The notes: generated by a model from the sequence alone, not told the origin. Positions 26,343 to 35,248 are shown, numbered from the stretch's first letter. The stretch is DNA of 64,000 bases from [Pseudopropionibacterium] massiliense (GCF_900607225.1 NZ_LR027842.1:284812-348811), one strand, 5' to 3'. Numbers and translations: made by a program.

Positions 26343-27530
26343 TCACTGCCAGGTGTTGCCGGCCAGGTATTCATCGACCCCCCAGCGCTGCCTGACGACG
26401 CTCAGCGAGGAATCGGCGTGCCGAGCATAGACCCGCGGCAGGTACTGGATGAACAACGGATTGAAGGTCATCGTGTAGGACCCCACCTTGTGGTAGACGA
26501 TCCGGTCGCCCTCCCGCAGGCGCGGGGCGTCGGTGAGGGTCATGAGCCGGTCGTTGTCGAGGCAGGTGAACCCGGAGACGATCTGCGGGGCAGGGCACGG
26601 TTCACCGTCGCCGTGGATGGTGTGCTCGTAGGCCGATTTGCGCAGGAACGGATCGAGGTTGGTGCGCGACCCGTCGGTGACGACGATGACGTGGTCCTGC
26701 ACCGGTTTGGTGTCGATGACGCTGGTGTGCAGCTCGAAGGGCACCGCGACCAGGGCCGCGCCCGGTTCGATGATCAGCCGGGTCCGGGCCGGATCGACGG
26801 CCTCCCCCAGGGCGTCGCGGATGGCGGTGACGTACTGGTCGGGGGTCGGGAAACGGTCCGAGTCGCCGCCGAAGAACCCGCCGCCCATGTCGATCCAGTC
26901 GAGATCCAGGCCGTGTTCCGCGATGATCCGGCGGGCGGTGTGGCCGGCGGAGACGTAGGTGTCGAGCGCTCGTGTCAGCGACGTGACGTGCAGGTGCAGG
27001 CCCGCGATTCGCACCCCCGCGGCGCGCATCTCGGCGATCGCGGAGTCGAGGTCGCCGTTGTCGGCGTGGAAACCGAAACGCAGCCCCGCCGATCCACTGG
27101 CGGTGTGGTCGGGGGCGTCGCGGTTCACGTCCCAGTTGACGCGCAGTCCCACCGCATCGACGCGTTTTCCGGCGGCGACCCGCTCGACCACCCAGCGCAG
27201 CTCGCGCCGCGAGTCGAGGTTGACCATCGCCCCCGCGTCGAAGGCCTGCGCGAGCAGCCCGGGGGTCTTGACGGGGCCGTTGACGATCACCCCGGCGGGA
27301 TCGTGTCCGACGCGCAACGCCAGCTGCCACTCCTCCTCGGAGACCACCTCGGCGGGCACACCGTTGCGTCCCATCCACGCCACCAGCCACGGCAGCGAGT
27401 TCGTCTTCACCGAGTAGGACAGGACGGCCCCGGGCCAGCCGCGGTCGAGGGCGTCGCGGAACGAATCCACCTGCCGCCTCAGCAGGTTCTCGTCCACCAC
27501 GAACGCCGGGGTCTCGATTCTGTCGTCCAT
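26343..27530 (-). CDS. PLP-dependent decarboxylase/epimerase, fold type III (LysA-like)
   Basis: A 395-residue alanine-racemase-fold enzyme related to diaminopimelate and ornithine decarboxylases. The N-terminal barrel has the PLP lysine in 'SYSVKTNSLPW', 'GLRFGFHADNGDLD', the His of 'IAGLHLHVTS' and the Gly loop 'WIDMGGGFFGGDSD'. The C-terminal domain has 'FTCLDNDRL' for the catalytic Cys region and 'VGSYTMTFN'. The substrate could be a diamino acid or a carboxylated intermediate of siderophore or sugar side-chain synthesis. It heads a two-gene operon with the ATP-grasp ligase and is divergent from the diacetamido-sugar operon. Confidence 0.86.
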   Translation of the reverse strand: MDDRIETPAFVVDENLLRRQVDSFRDALDRGWPGAVLSYSVKTNSLPWLVAWMGRNGVPAEVVSEEEWQLALRVGHDPAGVIVNGPVKTPGLLAQAFDAGAMVNLDSRRELRWVVERVAAGKRVDAVGLRVNWDVNRDAPDHTASGSAGLRFGFHADNGDLDSAIAEMRAAGVRIAGLHLHVTSLTRALDTYVSAGHTARRIIAEHGLDLDWIDMGGGFFGGDSDRFPTPDQYVTAIRDALGEAVDPARTRLIIEPGAALVAVPFELHTSVIDTKPVQDHVIVVTDGSRTNLDPFLRKSAYEHTIHGDGEPCPAPQIVSGFTCLDNDRLMTLTDAPRLREGDRIVYHKVGSYTMTFNPLFIQYLPRVYARHADSSLSVVRQRWGVDEYLAGNTWQ

Positions 27531-27756
27531 CGCTGTCTCCTCGTCGGGGATCTCCTTCTGTGAAGATCCTACGAGCGGAGTGCGGTGACGCGCCTCCTCA
27601 AGGGGCGGCGCAATCCGGATGGGGACACCGGGTCGTTTGCCGAAATGCCGCGCCGCATGCCGGCAGATGTCTCCGCGGTGCTGTTCACGTGGTTATCGGG
27701 AAGCGTTCCTGAGGCTAGACTGCAACCCGGAAACACGTGATTGAGAGGCGGACCCC
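27531..27756. promoter_or_regulatory. Divergent promoter region, with candidate -10 TAGACT
   Basis: The 226-base gap separates two divergent operons. On the + strand TTATCG and TAGACT (27715-27720) are spaced by 17 bases, a plausible -35/-10 pair for the sugar operon, 31 bases before its ATG. Nothing else is recognised. Confidence 0.4.
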
Positions 27757-28362
27757 ATGGCTGAACCCCGCATTCTTCCGTCGGCGGATCTGGATGACGA
27801 CGTCCGGATCGGCGACGGTTCGTCGATCTGGCATCTCGCCCAGGTACGAGGCGGCGCCGAGATCGGCGAGAACGTGATCGTGGGACGGGGAGCCTACATC
27901 GGCAGCGGCGTTCACGTCGGGGACAACTGCAAGATCCAGAACTACGCCCTCGTCTACGAACCCGCGCACCTGGAGGACGGGGTCTTCGTCGGTCCCGCCG
28001 CGGTGCTCACCAACGACACCTTCCCGCGCGCCGTCAACCCCGACGGCACATCGAAGAGCGCCCACGACTGGGAGCCGGTCGGTGTGACCCTGAAGCGCGG
28101 CAGTTCCGTGGGCGCGCGCGCCGTGTGCGTCGCCCCCGTCACGATCGGCGAGTGGGCGACGGTCGCCGCCGGCTCCGTCGTCACCCGTGACGTTCCCGCC
28201 CACGCGCTGGTGGCCGGGGTGCCGGCCCGGCGCATCAAATGGGTGGGCCGCTCCGGTTTCCCCCTGGAGGAAACCGGTCCCAACACATTCCGTGACCCGC
28301 ACACCGGCGACGAGTTCGAGCAGGTGGGCGAGACCCTCAACCTCGTAAAGGAAGCCCGATGA
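27757..28362 (+). CDS. Left-handed beta-helix N-acetyltransferase (WbpD/WlbB-like)
   Basis: A 201-residue hexapeptide-repeat acyltransferase. Repeats 'IGDGSSIWHLAQVRGGAEIGENVIVGRGAYIGSG' onward give the beta helix, and 'NDTFPRAVNPDG' is the insertion typical of WbpD-type enzymes that acetylate the 3-amino group of a UDP-2-acetamido-3-amino uronic acid. It overlaps the aminotransferase start by four bases and is first in an acetyltransferase-aminotransferase-oxidoreductase series, the set that makes UDP-2,3-diacetamido uronates. ATG 27757 with GAGAGG upstream. Confidence 0.88.
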   Translation: MAEPRILPSADLDDDVRIGDGSSIWHLAQVRGGAEIGENVIVGRGAYIGSGVHVGDNCKIQNYALVYEPAHLEDGVFVGPAAVLTNDTFPRAVNPDGTSKSAHDWEPVGVTLKRGSSVGARAVCVAPVTIGEWATVAAGSVVTRDVPAHALVAGVPARRIKWVGRSGFPLEETGPNTFRDPHTGDEFEQVGETLNLVKEAR

Positions 28363-29450
28363 CCCAGTCCTTCATTCCCCCTGCAAAACCGATCATCGGC
28401 GACGAGGAACGCGCCGCCGTCGACCGGGTGCTGCGTTCCGGCATGATCGCCCAGGGCCCTGAGGTGGCGGCCTTCGAGACCGAGTTCTCCGAGCACTTCA
28501 AGCTCGGCCGCGCCTGCGTCGCGGTCAACTCCGGCACCTCCGGTCTGCACCTCGGCCTGCTGTCCTGCGGGATCGGTGCGGGAGACGAGGTGATCGTGCC
28601 GTCGTTCACGTTCGCGGCCACCGCCAACTCCGTCGCCCTGACCGGCGCCACCCCGGTGTTCGCCGATATCTCCGCCGACGACTTCACCCTCGACCCGGCA
28701 TCCGTGGAGGCCTCCATCACGGAGCACACCAAGGCGATCATGCCGGTTCACCTGTACGGCCACCCCGCCAAGATGGACAAGCTGCGCACCATCGCCGACT
28801 CGCACTCGCTGCTGTTGTTCGAGGACGCCGCCCAGGCGCACGGCGCCTCGCTGAACGGCACCCCGGTCGGTGCCTTCGGCGAATTCGCGATGTTCTCGCT
28901 GTACCCCACCAAGAACATGACCTCCGGTGAGGGCGGCATGGTCTCCTGCGCCGACGCCACCATCGAACGCAACGTCCGGTTGTACCGCAACCAGGGGATG
29001 CTGCAGCAGTACCACAACGAGGTCGTGGGCCTGAACAACCGCATGACCGACATCCACGCCGCCATCGGCCGGGTGCAGCTCACGAAGGTCGACGCCTGGA
29101 CGAGGACCCGCCAGGAGAACGCCGCGTTCCTGTCGGTGAACCTGGAGGGCGTCACCCCGCCGCCGGTGGCCGACGGCGCCGTCCACGTGTACCACCAGTA
29201 CACGATCCGCGTCCCCGAGGACCGCGACGGCCTGGCGAAGGCCCTGAAGGAGGAGTACCAGGTGGGCTCCGGGATGTTCTACCCCGTCCCGAACCACCGC
29301 CTGAAGCCCTTCCAGTCGCCCGTCGAGCTGCCGGAGACCGAACGCGCCGCCGAGGAGTGCCTGTCGCTGCCGGTGCACCCGTCGCTGAGCCGGGAGGACC
29401 TGGAGCGCATCGTGAACGCCGTCAACACCCTCGCGAAGGCCGGTGCCTGA
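28359..29450 (+). CDS. DegT/DnrJ/EryC1 sugar aminotransferase (WbpE/WlbC-like)
   Basis: A 363-residue PLP sugar aminotransferase. 'IPPAKPIIGDEERAAVDRVL' start, 'VAVNSGTSGLHLGLLS', 'EDAAQAHGA' and the PLP lysine in 'SLYPTKNMTSGEGGMV'. It transfers an amino group to the 3-keto sugar made by the adjacent oxidoreductase. The ATG overlaps the acetyltransferase stop, and its own stop overlaps the next ATG (TGATG at 29448-29452), so the three are translationally coupled. Confidence 0.93.
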   Translation: MTQSFIPPAKPIIGDEERAAVDRVLRSGMIAQGPEVAAFETEFSEHFKLGRACVAVNSGTSGLHLGLLSCGIGAGDEVIVPSFTFAATANSVALTGATPVFADISADDFTLDPASVEASITEHTKAIMPVHLYGHPAKMDKLRTIADSHSLLLFEDAAQAHGASLNGTPVGAFGEFAMFSLYPTKNMTSGEGGMVSCADATIERNVRLYRNQGMLQQYHNEVVGLNNRMTDIHAAIGRVQLTKVDAWTRTRQENAAFLSVNLEGVTPPPVADGAVHVYHQYTIRVPEDRDGLAKALKEEYQVGSGMFYPVPNHRLKPFQSPVELPETERAAEECLSLPVHPSLSREDLERIVNAVNTLAKAGA

Positions 29451-30439
29451 TGAGCAACCTGCGTGCCGGCCTCATCGGCCTCGGAATGATGGGGCGTCAC
29501 CACGCCCGCAACCTGCGTGCCATCGACGGGGTCGACCTCGTCGCGGTGGCCGACGCCCAGGGCGACCCGCACGGCGTCGCCGAGGGGCTGCCAGTCCTGC
29601 CCGACATCGACGCCCTGCTGGGGCAGAACCTCGACTACGTCGTGATCGCGGCTCCCACCATGTACCACGAGGAGATCGGCCTCAAGGTGGCCGAGGCCGG
29701 CGTGCACGCGCTCATCGAGAAGCCCCTCGCGAAAACCTTCGAGGATGCCCAGCGCCTCGTCAGGGCGTTCGCGTCGAAGGGGCTTGTCGGGGCCGTCGGC
29801 CACATCGAGCGCTACAACCCTGCGCTGCAGGAACTGCGGAAACGCCTCGAGGCGGGCGAGCTGGGCGACCTGTACCAGATCTGCACCCGCCGTCAGGGGC
29901 CGTTCCCGGCGCGCATCGCGGACGTCGGGGTCATCAAGGACCTCGCCTCCCACGACATCGACCTGACCGCGTGGGTCACGCAGCGCGACTACGAGCTGGT
30001 GGCGGCCCGCACCATGTTCAAGGCGGGACGCGAGTACGAGGACATGGTCTCGGCCACCTGCCAGCTGTCGGGCGGCCTGATGTCCAACCATCTCGTCAAC
30101 TGGCTGACCCCCGACAAGGAGCGGTTGACCATCGTGACGGGTGAGAAGGGCATGTTCAAGGCGGACACTCTCACCGCTGACCTGACCTTCTACGCCAACG
30201 GCCGCATCGCCACCACGTGGGACGACATCGCCCAGTTCCGCGGCGTCTCCGAGGGCGACGTGACGCGTTTCGCCATCGCGAAACCGGAGCCGCTGCGCAC
30301 CGAACACGAGAACTTCCGCGACGCCGTCCTCGGACGGGACTCCGACGTCGTCACGCTGGAGCAGGGAGCCCAGGTGGTGCGGGTCTGCGAGGCGATGATC
30401 GAGTCGGCCGCCACGAATCAGTTCGTTGACGTCCGCTGA
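29450..30439 (+). CDS. Gfo/Idh/MocA oxidoreductase (WbpB/WlbA-like)
   Basis: A 329-residue NAD-dependent dehydrogenase. Rossmann 'AGLIGLGMMGRHHARNL', 'YVVIAAPTMYHEEIGLKVAEAGVHALIEKPLAKT' with the catalytic Lys of EKP, and the substrate-side 'GHIERYNPALQEL' and 'DLASHDIDLTAW'. Expected to oxidise C3 of a UDP-sugar uronate before transamination. Third gene of the coupled sugar operon; the next membrane-protein frame begins 14 bases before its stop. Confidence 0.92.
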   Translation: MSNLRAGLIGLGMMGRHHARNLRAIDGVDLVAVADAQGDPHGVAEGLPVLPDIDALLGQNLDYVVIAAPTMYHEEIGLKVAEAGVHALIEKPLAKTFEDAQRLVRAFASKGLVGAVGHIERYNPALQELRKRLEAGELGDLYQICTRRQGPFPARIADVGVIKDLASHDIDLTAWVTQRDYELVAARTMFKAGREYEDMVSATCQLSGGLMSNHLVNWLTPDKERLTIVTGEKGMFKADTLTADLTFYANGRIATTWDDIAQFRGVSEGDVTRFAIAKPEPLRTEHENFRDAVLGRDSDVVTLEQGAQVVRVCEAMIESAATNQFVDVR

Positions 30440-31967
30440 ACCTGACGCGTGCGGTTCCCGGTCCCGGTGGCTCGTCGCAGGGGCGGCCGGGGCCAGCGTG
30501 CTGGCCTGGTGGTTGCTGCATCGCTGGTGGTTCATGTCCGGCGACGACTATCTCCTGATCACGCAGGCAGGGGACGTCGCCGGGAGGTTCTCGTTCGGCG
30601 ACTGGCTGAGGTTCCTGGCCCACGAGTGGGGTGAGGTCAACGGGCGCACCTCCGACAGCCTGCTGCGCGCCGTGCTGCGTCCCGGCCCGTGGTTCTATCC
30701 GCTGTTCGCCCCGCTGATGCTGACAGCCACCGGCCTGGCCGTGGGTGCCTGGCTGGCGGCCACCCGCCCTCGCGGGGATCGCGCATGGCTCTACCCGGTG
30801 GGGCTGCTGGTCATTCCCTTCCTGCTGTGGCTCAACCCCTCGTTCTCCGGCGACGCCGTGTTCTGGACGGCGGGGGCCATGAACTACGTCCTGCCTCTCG
30901 GTGCGGCGGCTGCGGGGTTGGCCGGCATGGTTCGGATCCTCGACGGTGACGACCCGCCATGGCGGTGGGTGATCCTCACCGCCGCCGGGTTGGCGTTGAC
31001 CGATTCGCTGCACGAGGTCGTCTCGGGTGCGCTGGCGGCCGTGGCCTTCGTGGTGATCGTCACCGCCCGAGGCAGACTGTCCGGCAAGGCGTGGGCGCTG
31101 ACCGGTACCTCCTTGGCAGCGTTCGCCGCCCACATGTGTGCCCCCGGTCTGTGGCTGCGCAGCGGACGCGTCACGGCCGTCGCGGAGGCGGGATCCACGG
31201 TCGAGCAGCTGCTGCACGCCGTCGCCGTCTCCTTCACCGTGCTGTGGAGCCGCACGGCCTGGATCTGGCTGGGGCTGGCCGTGGTGCTGGTGTGGCTGGC
31301 GGTGACCACGCGAGGTCGGCACCGGGTGCCGTCGGCGGCGGCCGTGGGGGTGGGCCTCCTCGGTCTGGTCGTCGGCTTCTACACCCATCGTGCGCCCGCC
31401 GGTGATGATGCCGGGCAGATGCTGCCCCCGGGGATGGTGCCGTTCGCGACGCTGCTGCTGGTGGCCCTGCCCGTGGTGTTCCTGATGGTGTGGGTGGCGC
31501 TGGCTCATGATCGCGAACGACTCGGGTGGGTCCCGGTGATGTCGTGGGCGGGATTCGTCGGTTCCAACGTGTTCGTCCTCGGCAGCGGTGCGTCCGGGGA
31601 TCGGGTTCACTTCCTGCCGGCCGCGCTGCTGTTCATCACCGTGCTGTCACTGGTGTCCGCCCTGACCCGGGAGCTGGTGGGTCGGGTGCGTGCCGGATTG
31701 GTGGGGGTCACCTGGGTGCTGCTGGGGCTGCCCGCGGTGATCTGGGCCGACAGCGCATGGGTGGGGTTGCAGGCCAATCAGCGTTTCGTCGAGACCGAGA
31801 TCATTCAGCCCCTGAAGGCCGCGGCGCCGGGCAGCAGCGTTGTCGTATCCACCAACCTCCCGGCCCCACAGATGTCCTACGGTTTCGCCTTCCTCATGCC
31901 CCGCTACGAGGAGGCCCTGAAGATCTACCACGACCTGCCCCGGGACCTTCACATCACCAACCCGTGA
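30426..31967 (+). CDS. Polytopic membrane protein, GT-C-like (DUF6056-type)
   Basis: A 513-residue protein with about eleven to twelve hydrophobic spans. After the first span it has 'HRWWFMSGDDYLLITQAGD', an acidic pair in the first extracytoplasmic loop as in GT-C glycosyltransferases that use polyprenyl-phosphate sugars. Resembles DUF6056 proteins. The TTG start at 30426 overlaps the oxidoreductase gene by 14 bases, and no better start is evident. With the following GtrA and family-2 transferase it forms a Gtr-like trio, in which this would be the acceptor-specific transferase; the role is inferred from context. Confidence 0.7.
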   Translation: MTSAEPDACGSRSRWLVAGAAGASVLAWWLLHRWWFMSGDDYLLITQAGDVAGRFSFGDWLRFLAHEWGEVNGRTSDSLLRAVLRPGPWFYPLFAPLMLTATGLAVGAWLAATRPRGDRAWLYPVGLLVIPFLLWLNPSFSGDAVFWTAGAMNYVLPLGAAAAGLAGMVRILDGDDPPWRWVILTAAGLALTDSLHEVVSGALAAVAFVVIVTARGRLSGKAWALTGTSLAAFAAHMCAPGLWLRSGRVTAVAEAGSTVEQLLHAVAVSFTVLWSRTAWIWLGLAVVLVWLAVTTRGRHRVPSAAAVGVGLLGLVVGFYTHRAPAGDDAGQMLPPGMVPFATLLLVALPVVFLMVWVALAHDRERLGWVPVMSWAGFVGSNVFVLGSGASGDRVHFLPAALLFITVLSLVSALTRELVGRVRAGLVGVTWVLLGLPAVIWADSAWVGLQANQRFVETEIIQPLKAAAPGSSVVVSTNLPAPQMSYGFAFLMPRYEEALKIYHDLPRDLHITNP

Positions 31968-32060
31968 TCGGACTGACGGGGCCCGTGTCCGTGGGACTGG
32001 GCTAGACTTGGTCGTCGTTCCGCTGGGAGATCGGGCCGGGGGCCTTGGCGAAGGATTGAT

Positions 32061-32501
32061 TTGAGTATTTCCAGGATCCTCAACAGTGGCGCATTGCGCT
32101 ATTTGGTGGCCGGGGGCCTGGCCTTCGCCTTCAACGTTCTGCTCCTGAACGTCTTCCGGGAGTTTCTCGGGCTTCCCACGAGCCTCTCCGCGCTGCTGGC
32201 CTTCTGGGCGTCCTTCTTCTTCACCTATTGTCTGCAGCGTCTGTTCGCCTTCCGTTCCGAGGCATCGGTGCGTGCGTCATTGTTTCGCTATTCGGTTCTC
32301 GTCGCGTTCAATTCCGTCGTCGTGGCGTTGGTCGTGACCGTGTGTCACGACCTTCTCGGCCTGGGGTTGGGTTCCTCCCAGCTCGTCGCCACCGCCATCA
32401 CCACCGCGTGGAACTACTTCGCCTACAAACACTGGGTGTATGCGAGGCGCTCGCCCGCAACGGGAAAGTCGGATCCGGTGGAGGTCGGCGCGGGTGAGTG
32501 A
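32061..32501 (+). CDS. GtrA-family polyprenyl-linked sugar flippase
   Basis: A 146-residue GtrA protein with four membrane spans ('LRYLVAGGLAFAFNVLLLNVF', 'LSALLAFWASFFFTYCLQRLFAF', 'FRYSVLVAFNSVVVALVV', 'ATAITTAWNYFAYKHWVY'). The 'WNYFAYKHWVY' end is characteristic. It is thought to flip undecaprenyl-phosphate-linked sugars across the membrane. TTG start at 32061 with GAAGG upstream; TAGACT at about 32004 may be a -10. The frame overlaps the next gene by eight bases. Confidence 0.9.
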   Translation: MSISRILNSGALRYLVAGGLAFAFNVLLLNVFREFLGLPTSLSALLAFWASFFFTYCLQRLFAFRSEASVRASLFRYSVLVAFNSVVVALVVTVCHDLLGLGLGSSQLVATAITTAWNYFAYKHWVYARRSPATGKSDPVEVGAGE

Positions 32502-33228
32502 CGTCATGCCGGGGCTGTCCATCGTGGTGCCCGCGCACAACAGCGGTCCGCGCCTGCGGGAGACGCTGCGGCAACTTGCGCGGGAACTGGGCCGTGACGA
32601 CATCGAGGTCATCATCGTGGAGAACGGGTCCTCCGACGACACCTGGGAGGTCGCCGAGGACCTCGTCCGAGGTTCCTGGGGGTTTCCCGTCCGGGTTCTT
32701 CGATCCGATGTGGGGCTCGGCGCCGCCTACCTCAAGGGGGTCTCGGAGGCGAGGGGCGACGTGGTTCTTCTCACCGCCGACGACCTTCCCTTCGGCGTCA
32801 CCGACATTCGTTCCTGGGAATCGGTCGGCGACCCGGCTGCCCTGGTGATCGGTTCGAAGGCCCACCCGGACAGCACTGTTCCCAGGTCTTTCCCGCGAAC
32901 CGTCATGTCGTGGGGATACCGTCTCCTGCGGCGGGTGATCCTGGGCATGACCGTGGGGGACTGTCAGGGAACCCTTTTCGTGGACAGGGAATGGTTGCGA
33001 CGTCGTATTCCGTTCCTCCGGGAACGCGGCTATCTGACGAGCACGGAAATTGTGTACCTGGCGCAGCTGGACCGGAAACGTGTCGTCGAAGTTCCCGTTG
33101 TTCTCCACGCCGGTCACGCGAGCGGCAGAACCCGGATCAGAACATCGGATGTCTGGGACATGGCATTCGGACTTCTTCGGCTTCGTCGGCGTCGCCGGGA
33201 ATTTCTCGCCACGGCGAAGGAGTCATGA
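32494..33228 (+). CDS. Family 2 glycosyltransferase (GtrB/DPM1-like)
   Basis: A 244-residue GT-A transferase: 'LSIVVPAHNSGPRLRETL', 'VIIVENGSSDDTWEVA', the acidic site 'VVLLTADDLPFG', and 'DCQGTLFVDREWL'. It lacks the two C-terminal membrane spans of classical GtrB, so it resembles soluble DPM1-type enzymes that charge polyprenyl phosphate with a sugar nucleotide. GTG 32494 is chosen because it overlaps the GtrA stop; ATG 32506 is an alternative. Last gene of the sugar/Gtr cluster. Confidence 0.88.
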   Translation: MSDVMPGLSIVVPAHNSGPRLRETLRQLARELGRDDIEVIIVENGSSDDTWEVAEDLVRGSWGFPVRVLRSDVGLGAAYLKGVSEARGDVVLLTADDLPFGVTDIRSWESVGDPAALVIGSKAHPDSTVPRSFPRTVMSWGYRLLRRVILGMTVGDCQGTLFVDREWLRRRIPFLRERGYLTSTEIVYLAQLDRKRVVEVPVVLHAGHASGRTRIRTSDVWDMAFGLLRLRRRRREFLATAKES

Positions 33229-33308
33229 AAGGGGGCCGGGTCCTCACGAGCCGCCTGGGGTGCTGAATCCTGCGTAAACCATTGCTGATGTGTGCAGCAA
33301 GCAAATGA

Positions 33309-33340
33309 GAAGTGCCCCACCCGGCTGGGTGGGGCACTTC
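33309..33340. terminator. Convergent terminator, 14-bp perfect stem
   Basis: GAAGTGCCCCACCC (33309-33322) pairs perfectly with GGGTGGGGCACTTC (33327-33340) around a GGCT loop. On the minus strand it is followed by a T-rich run, so it chiefly terminates hup; it may also stop the rightward glycosyltransferase transcript. Confidence 0.85.
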
Positions 33341-33362
33341 ATGCAGCCCGTGCGAAGAAGAA

Positions 33363-33632
33363 TCAGAGAGCGTTCTTCAGAGCGCTGGCCGGGGTGAACT
33401 TCGCGACGCGGCGAGCCGGAATGGTCATGGCCTCGCCGGTGGAGGGGTTGCGTCCCTCGCGCTCGGCGCGCTGCGTGGTGGAAGCGGTGAACACACCGGG
33501 AAGCTGGATCTTCTTGTCGGCGACGAGCGCCTCGGTGATAACGGCACCGAACGCGTCGAGCGCGGCCTCGGCCTGTGCGTTGGTGAGCCCGGCCTTGGCC
33601 GCTATGGCCTGGATCAGTTCACGCTTGGTCAT
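33363..33632 (-). CDS. hup: HU-family DNA-binding protein
   Basis: An 89-residue HU protein: 'MTKRELIQAIAAKAGLTNAQAEAALDAF' helices and the DNA-clasping arm 'REGRNPSTGEAMTIPA' with its intercalating Pro. It lacks the long Lys/Ala/Pro tail seen in mycobacterial and many other actinobacterial HupB, so it is the short form. A nucleoid-compacting protein. GGAGA upstream of ATG 33632. Confidence 0.96.
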   Translation of the reverse strand: MTKRELIQAIAAKAGLTNAQAEAALDAFGAVITEALVADKKIQLPGVFTASTTQRAEREGRNPSTGEAMTIPARRVAKFTPASALKNAL

Positions 33633-33755
33633 TGTGTCTCCTTAAAGAATTTGAGTACGCAAACATACTTTGACCGATCTCGGGGGGATGTCAAGCCGGG
33701 ACGCACCGAAACCTTCAGATATGGCCGTTCGGACGGCAGGAAACCACCAGATCGG

Positions 33756-35096
33756 TTACCAGATGGAGACTCCTCGGCCCATTCCGTAATATCTCCAACC
33801 GGATTCCTGCCACAGCGCGGGGTCGAGCACATTCCGGCCGTCGATGATGGCGGGGGAGGCGACGATTCCTCTCAGCTCCACCGGGTCCAGACGGAGGAAT
33901 TCCTTCCACGGGGTGAGCAGCAGCACCGCATCCACCCCTGTCAGGGCCTCCTCGACGGTGTCGCAGACCCGCATCTCGGGTTGGCGTCGGCGCAGTTCGG
34001 GCCCGGCCGCCGGGTCCACGACCCGCACGTCCGCGCCGCGCGCCCACAACCGGGAGGTGATGTCAAGAGCGGGGGAGTCGCGCAGGTCGTCGGTGTCGGG
34101 TTTGAAGGTGATTCCGAGCACCGCGATCCTGCGGCCCGCCAGCCGTCCCCCCACCGCTTTCTCCGTGAGCGTGACGGCGTGGTCGCGGCGGCGCAGGTTG
34201 ATGGCGTCCACCTCGCGCAGGAAGGTGAGGGCCTGGTCGATGCCGAGTTCCCCGGCTCGTGCCATGAAGGCCCGCAGGTCCTTCGGCAGGCAGCCGCCAC
34301 CGAAACCGATACCCGCCTGGAGGAACTTGCCCCCGATCCGGTCGTCGTGACCGATGGCCTCAGCCAGTCGGGTGACGTCGCCGCCGGTCGCGTCGCACAG
34401 CTCCGCCATGGCGTTGATGAAGGAGATCTTCGTCGCGAGGAAGGCGTTGGCCGCCACCTTCACCAGCTCGGCGGTGGGAAGGTTCGCCACCACCAGGGGG
34501 ATGTCCTCGGCCAGCATCGGCGCGTAGCAGGTGTCGAGGATCGCCTTGGCGCGCTCCCCGGCCGAGCGGTCCTCGGGCAGGCCGTAGACGATGCGGTCGG
34601 GGTGGAGGGTGTCGGTGACGGCGTGTCCCTCGCGCAGGAACTCGGGGTTCCATGCGAGCAGGAGATCCTTGCCGCTGGCCTTCAGGCGTTCGGTGAGTCG
34701 CTGGGCGGTGCCGACCGGAACCGTCGACTTGCCCGCCACCAGCACCTGGGAGCCGGGCCGGGGGATGACGTGTTCGACGACGGTGTCGATGGCCGCGTCG
34801 ACCTGGCCGAGGTCAGCTCCGAGCCTGCCCGGCAGCTGCGGGGTGCCGACCCCGATGAACACCAGGTCGGTGTCGGCGAGCCGTCCCGGGTCGGTGGTGA
34901 ACTCCAGCCGCCCGGCCGCGACACCCCGGGTCAGGATCTCGGGGAAACCGGGCTCGTGGAACGGCGCCTCGCCCCGCGCCAGCCGGGAAACCCTGTCCCC
35001 GTCCACGTCGAGTCCCACGACGTCGTGGCCGATCTCCGCCATGCAGGCCGCGTGCACCGCACCCAGGTAGCCGCAACCGATCACCGCAATCCGCAT
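33756..35096 (-). CDS. UDP-glucose/GDP-mannose-type 6-dehydrogenase
   Basis: A 446-residue NAD-dependent four-electron dehydrogenase. 'MRIAVIGCGYLGAVHAACMAEIGHDV' Rossmann start, 'GKSTVPVGTAQRL', 'WNPEFLREG', the catalytic Cys in 'GFGGGCLPKDLRAFM', and 'VLGITFKPDTDDLRDSPALDI'. It makes a UDP-uronic acid, most simply UDP-glucuronate; it could feed the diacetamido-uronate pathway if it accepts UDP-GlcNAc (WbpA-like), but the sequence fits Ugd/TuaD better. ATG 35096 is used; a longer frame upstream is REP sequence. Confidence 0.92.
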   Translation of the reverse strand: MRIAVIGCGYLGAVHAACMAEIGHDVVGLDVDGDRVSRLARGEAPFHEPGFPEILTRGVAAGRLEFTTDPGRLADTDLVFIGVGTPQLPGRLGADLGQVDAAIDTVVEHVIPRPGSQVLVAGKSTVPVGTAQRLTERLKASGKDLLLAWNPEFLREGHAVTDTLHPDRIVYGLPEDRSAGERAKAILDTCYAPMLAEDIPLVVANLPTAELVKVAANAFLATKISFINAMAELCDATGGDVTRLAEAIGHDDRIGGKFLQAGIGFGGGCLPKDLRAFMARAGELGIDQALTFLREVDAINLRRRDHAVTLTEKAVGGRLAGRRIAVLGITFKPDTDDLRDSPALDITSRLWARGADVRVVDPAAGPELRRRQPEMRVCDTVEEALTGVDAVLLLTPWKEFLRLDPVELRGIVASPAIIDGRNVLDPALWQESGWRYYGMGRGVSIW

Positions 35097-35156
35097 GCGC
35101 TGAGGGTAGCGGGTGATGCCCTCAGGGCTTCCACGGCCGGGCCCGAAACGGTCGTG

Positions 35157-35221
35157 TCGAACCCCCGTGAAGCTGGTTGAGCCGGCATGCTCGTTCCTCG
35201 CGGCCCGGCCCAACCGGCTTC
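35157..35221. repeat. REP-like dispersed repeat
   Basis: GTGTCGAACCCC...GAAGCTGGTTGAGCC followed by the inverted half CGGCCCAACCGGCTTC. It lies between the start of the UDP-sugar dehydrogenase gene and the stop of the aldo/keto reductase gene. Confidence 0.75.
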
Positions 35222-35248
35222 AGGCCGGGGATCGGCCCGGGGTGACCC

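Noticed and set aside
33312-35180. A 622-residue plus-strand ORF
   Set aside because: Antisense to hup and the UDP-sugar dehydrogenase gene; no recognisable domain.
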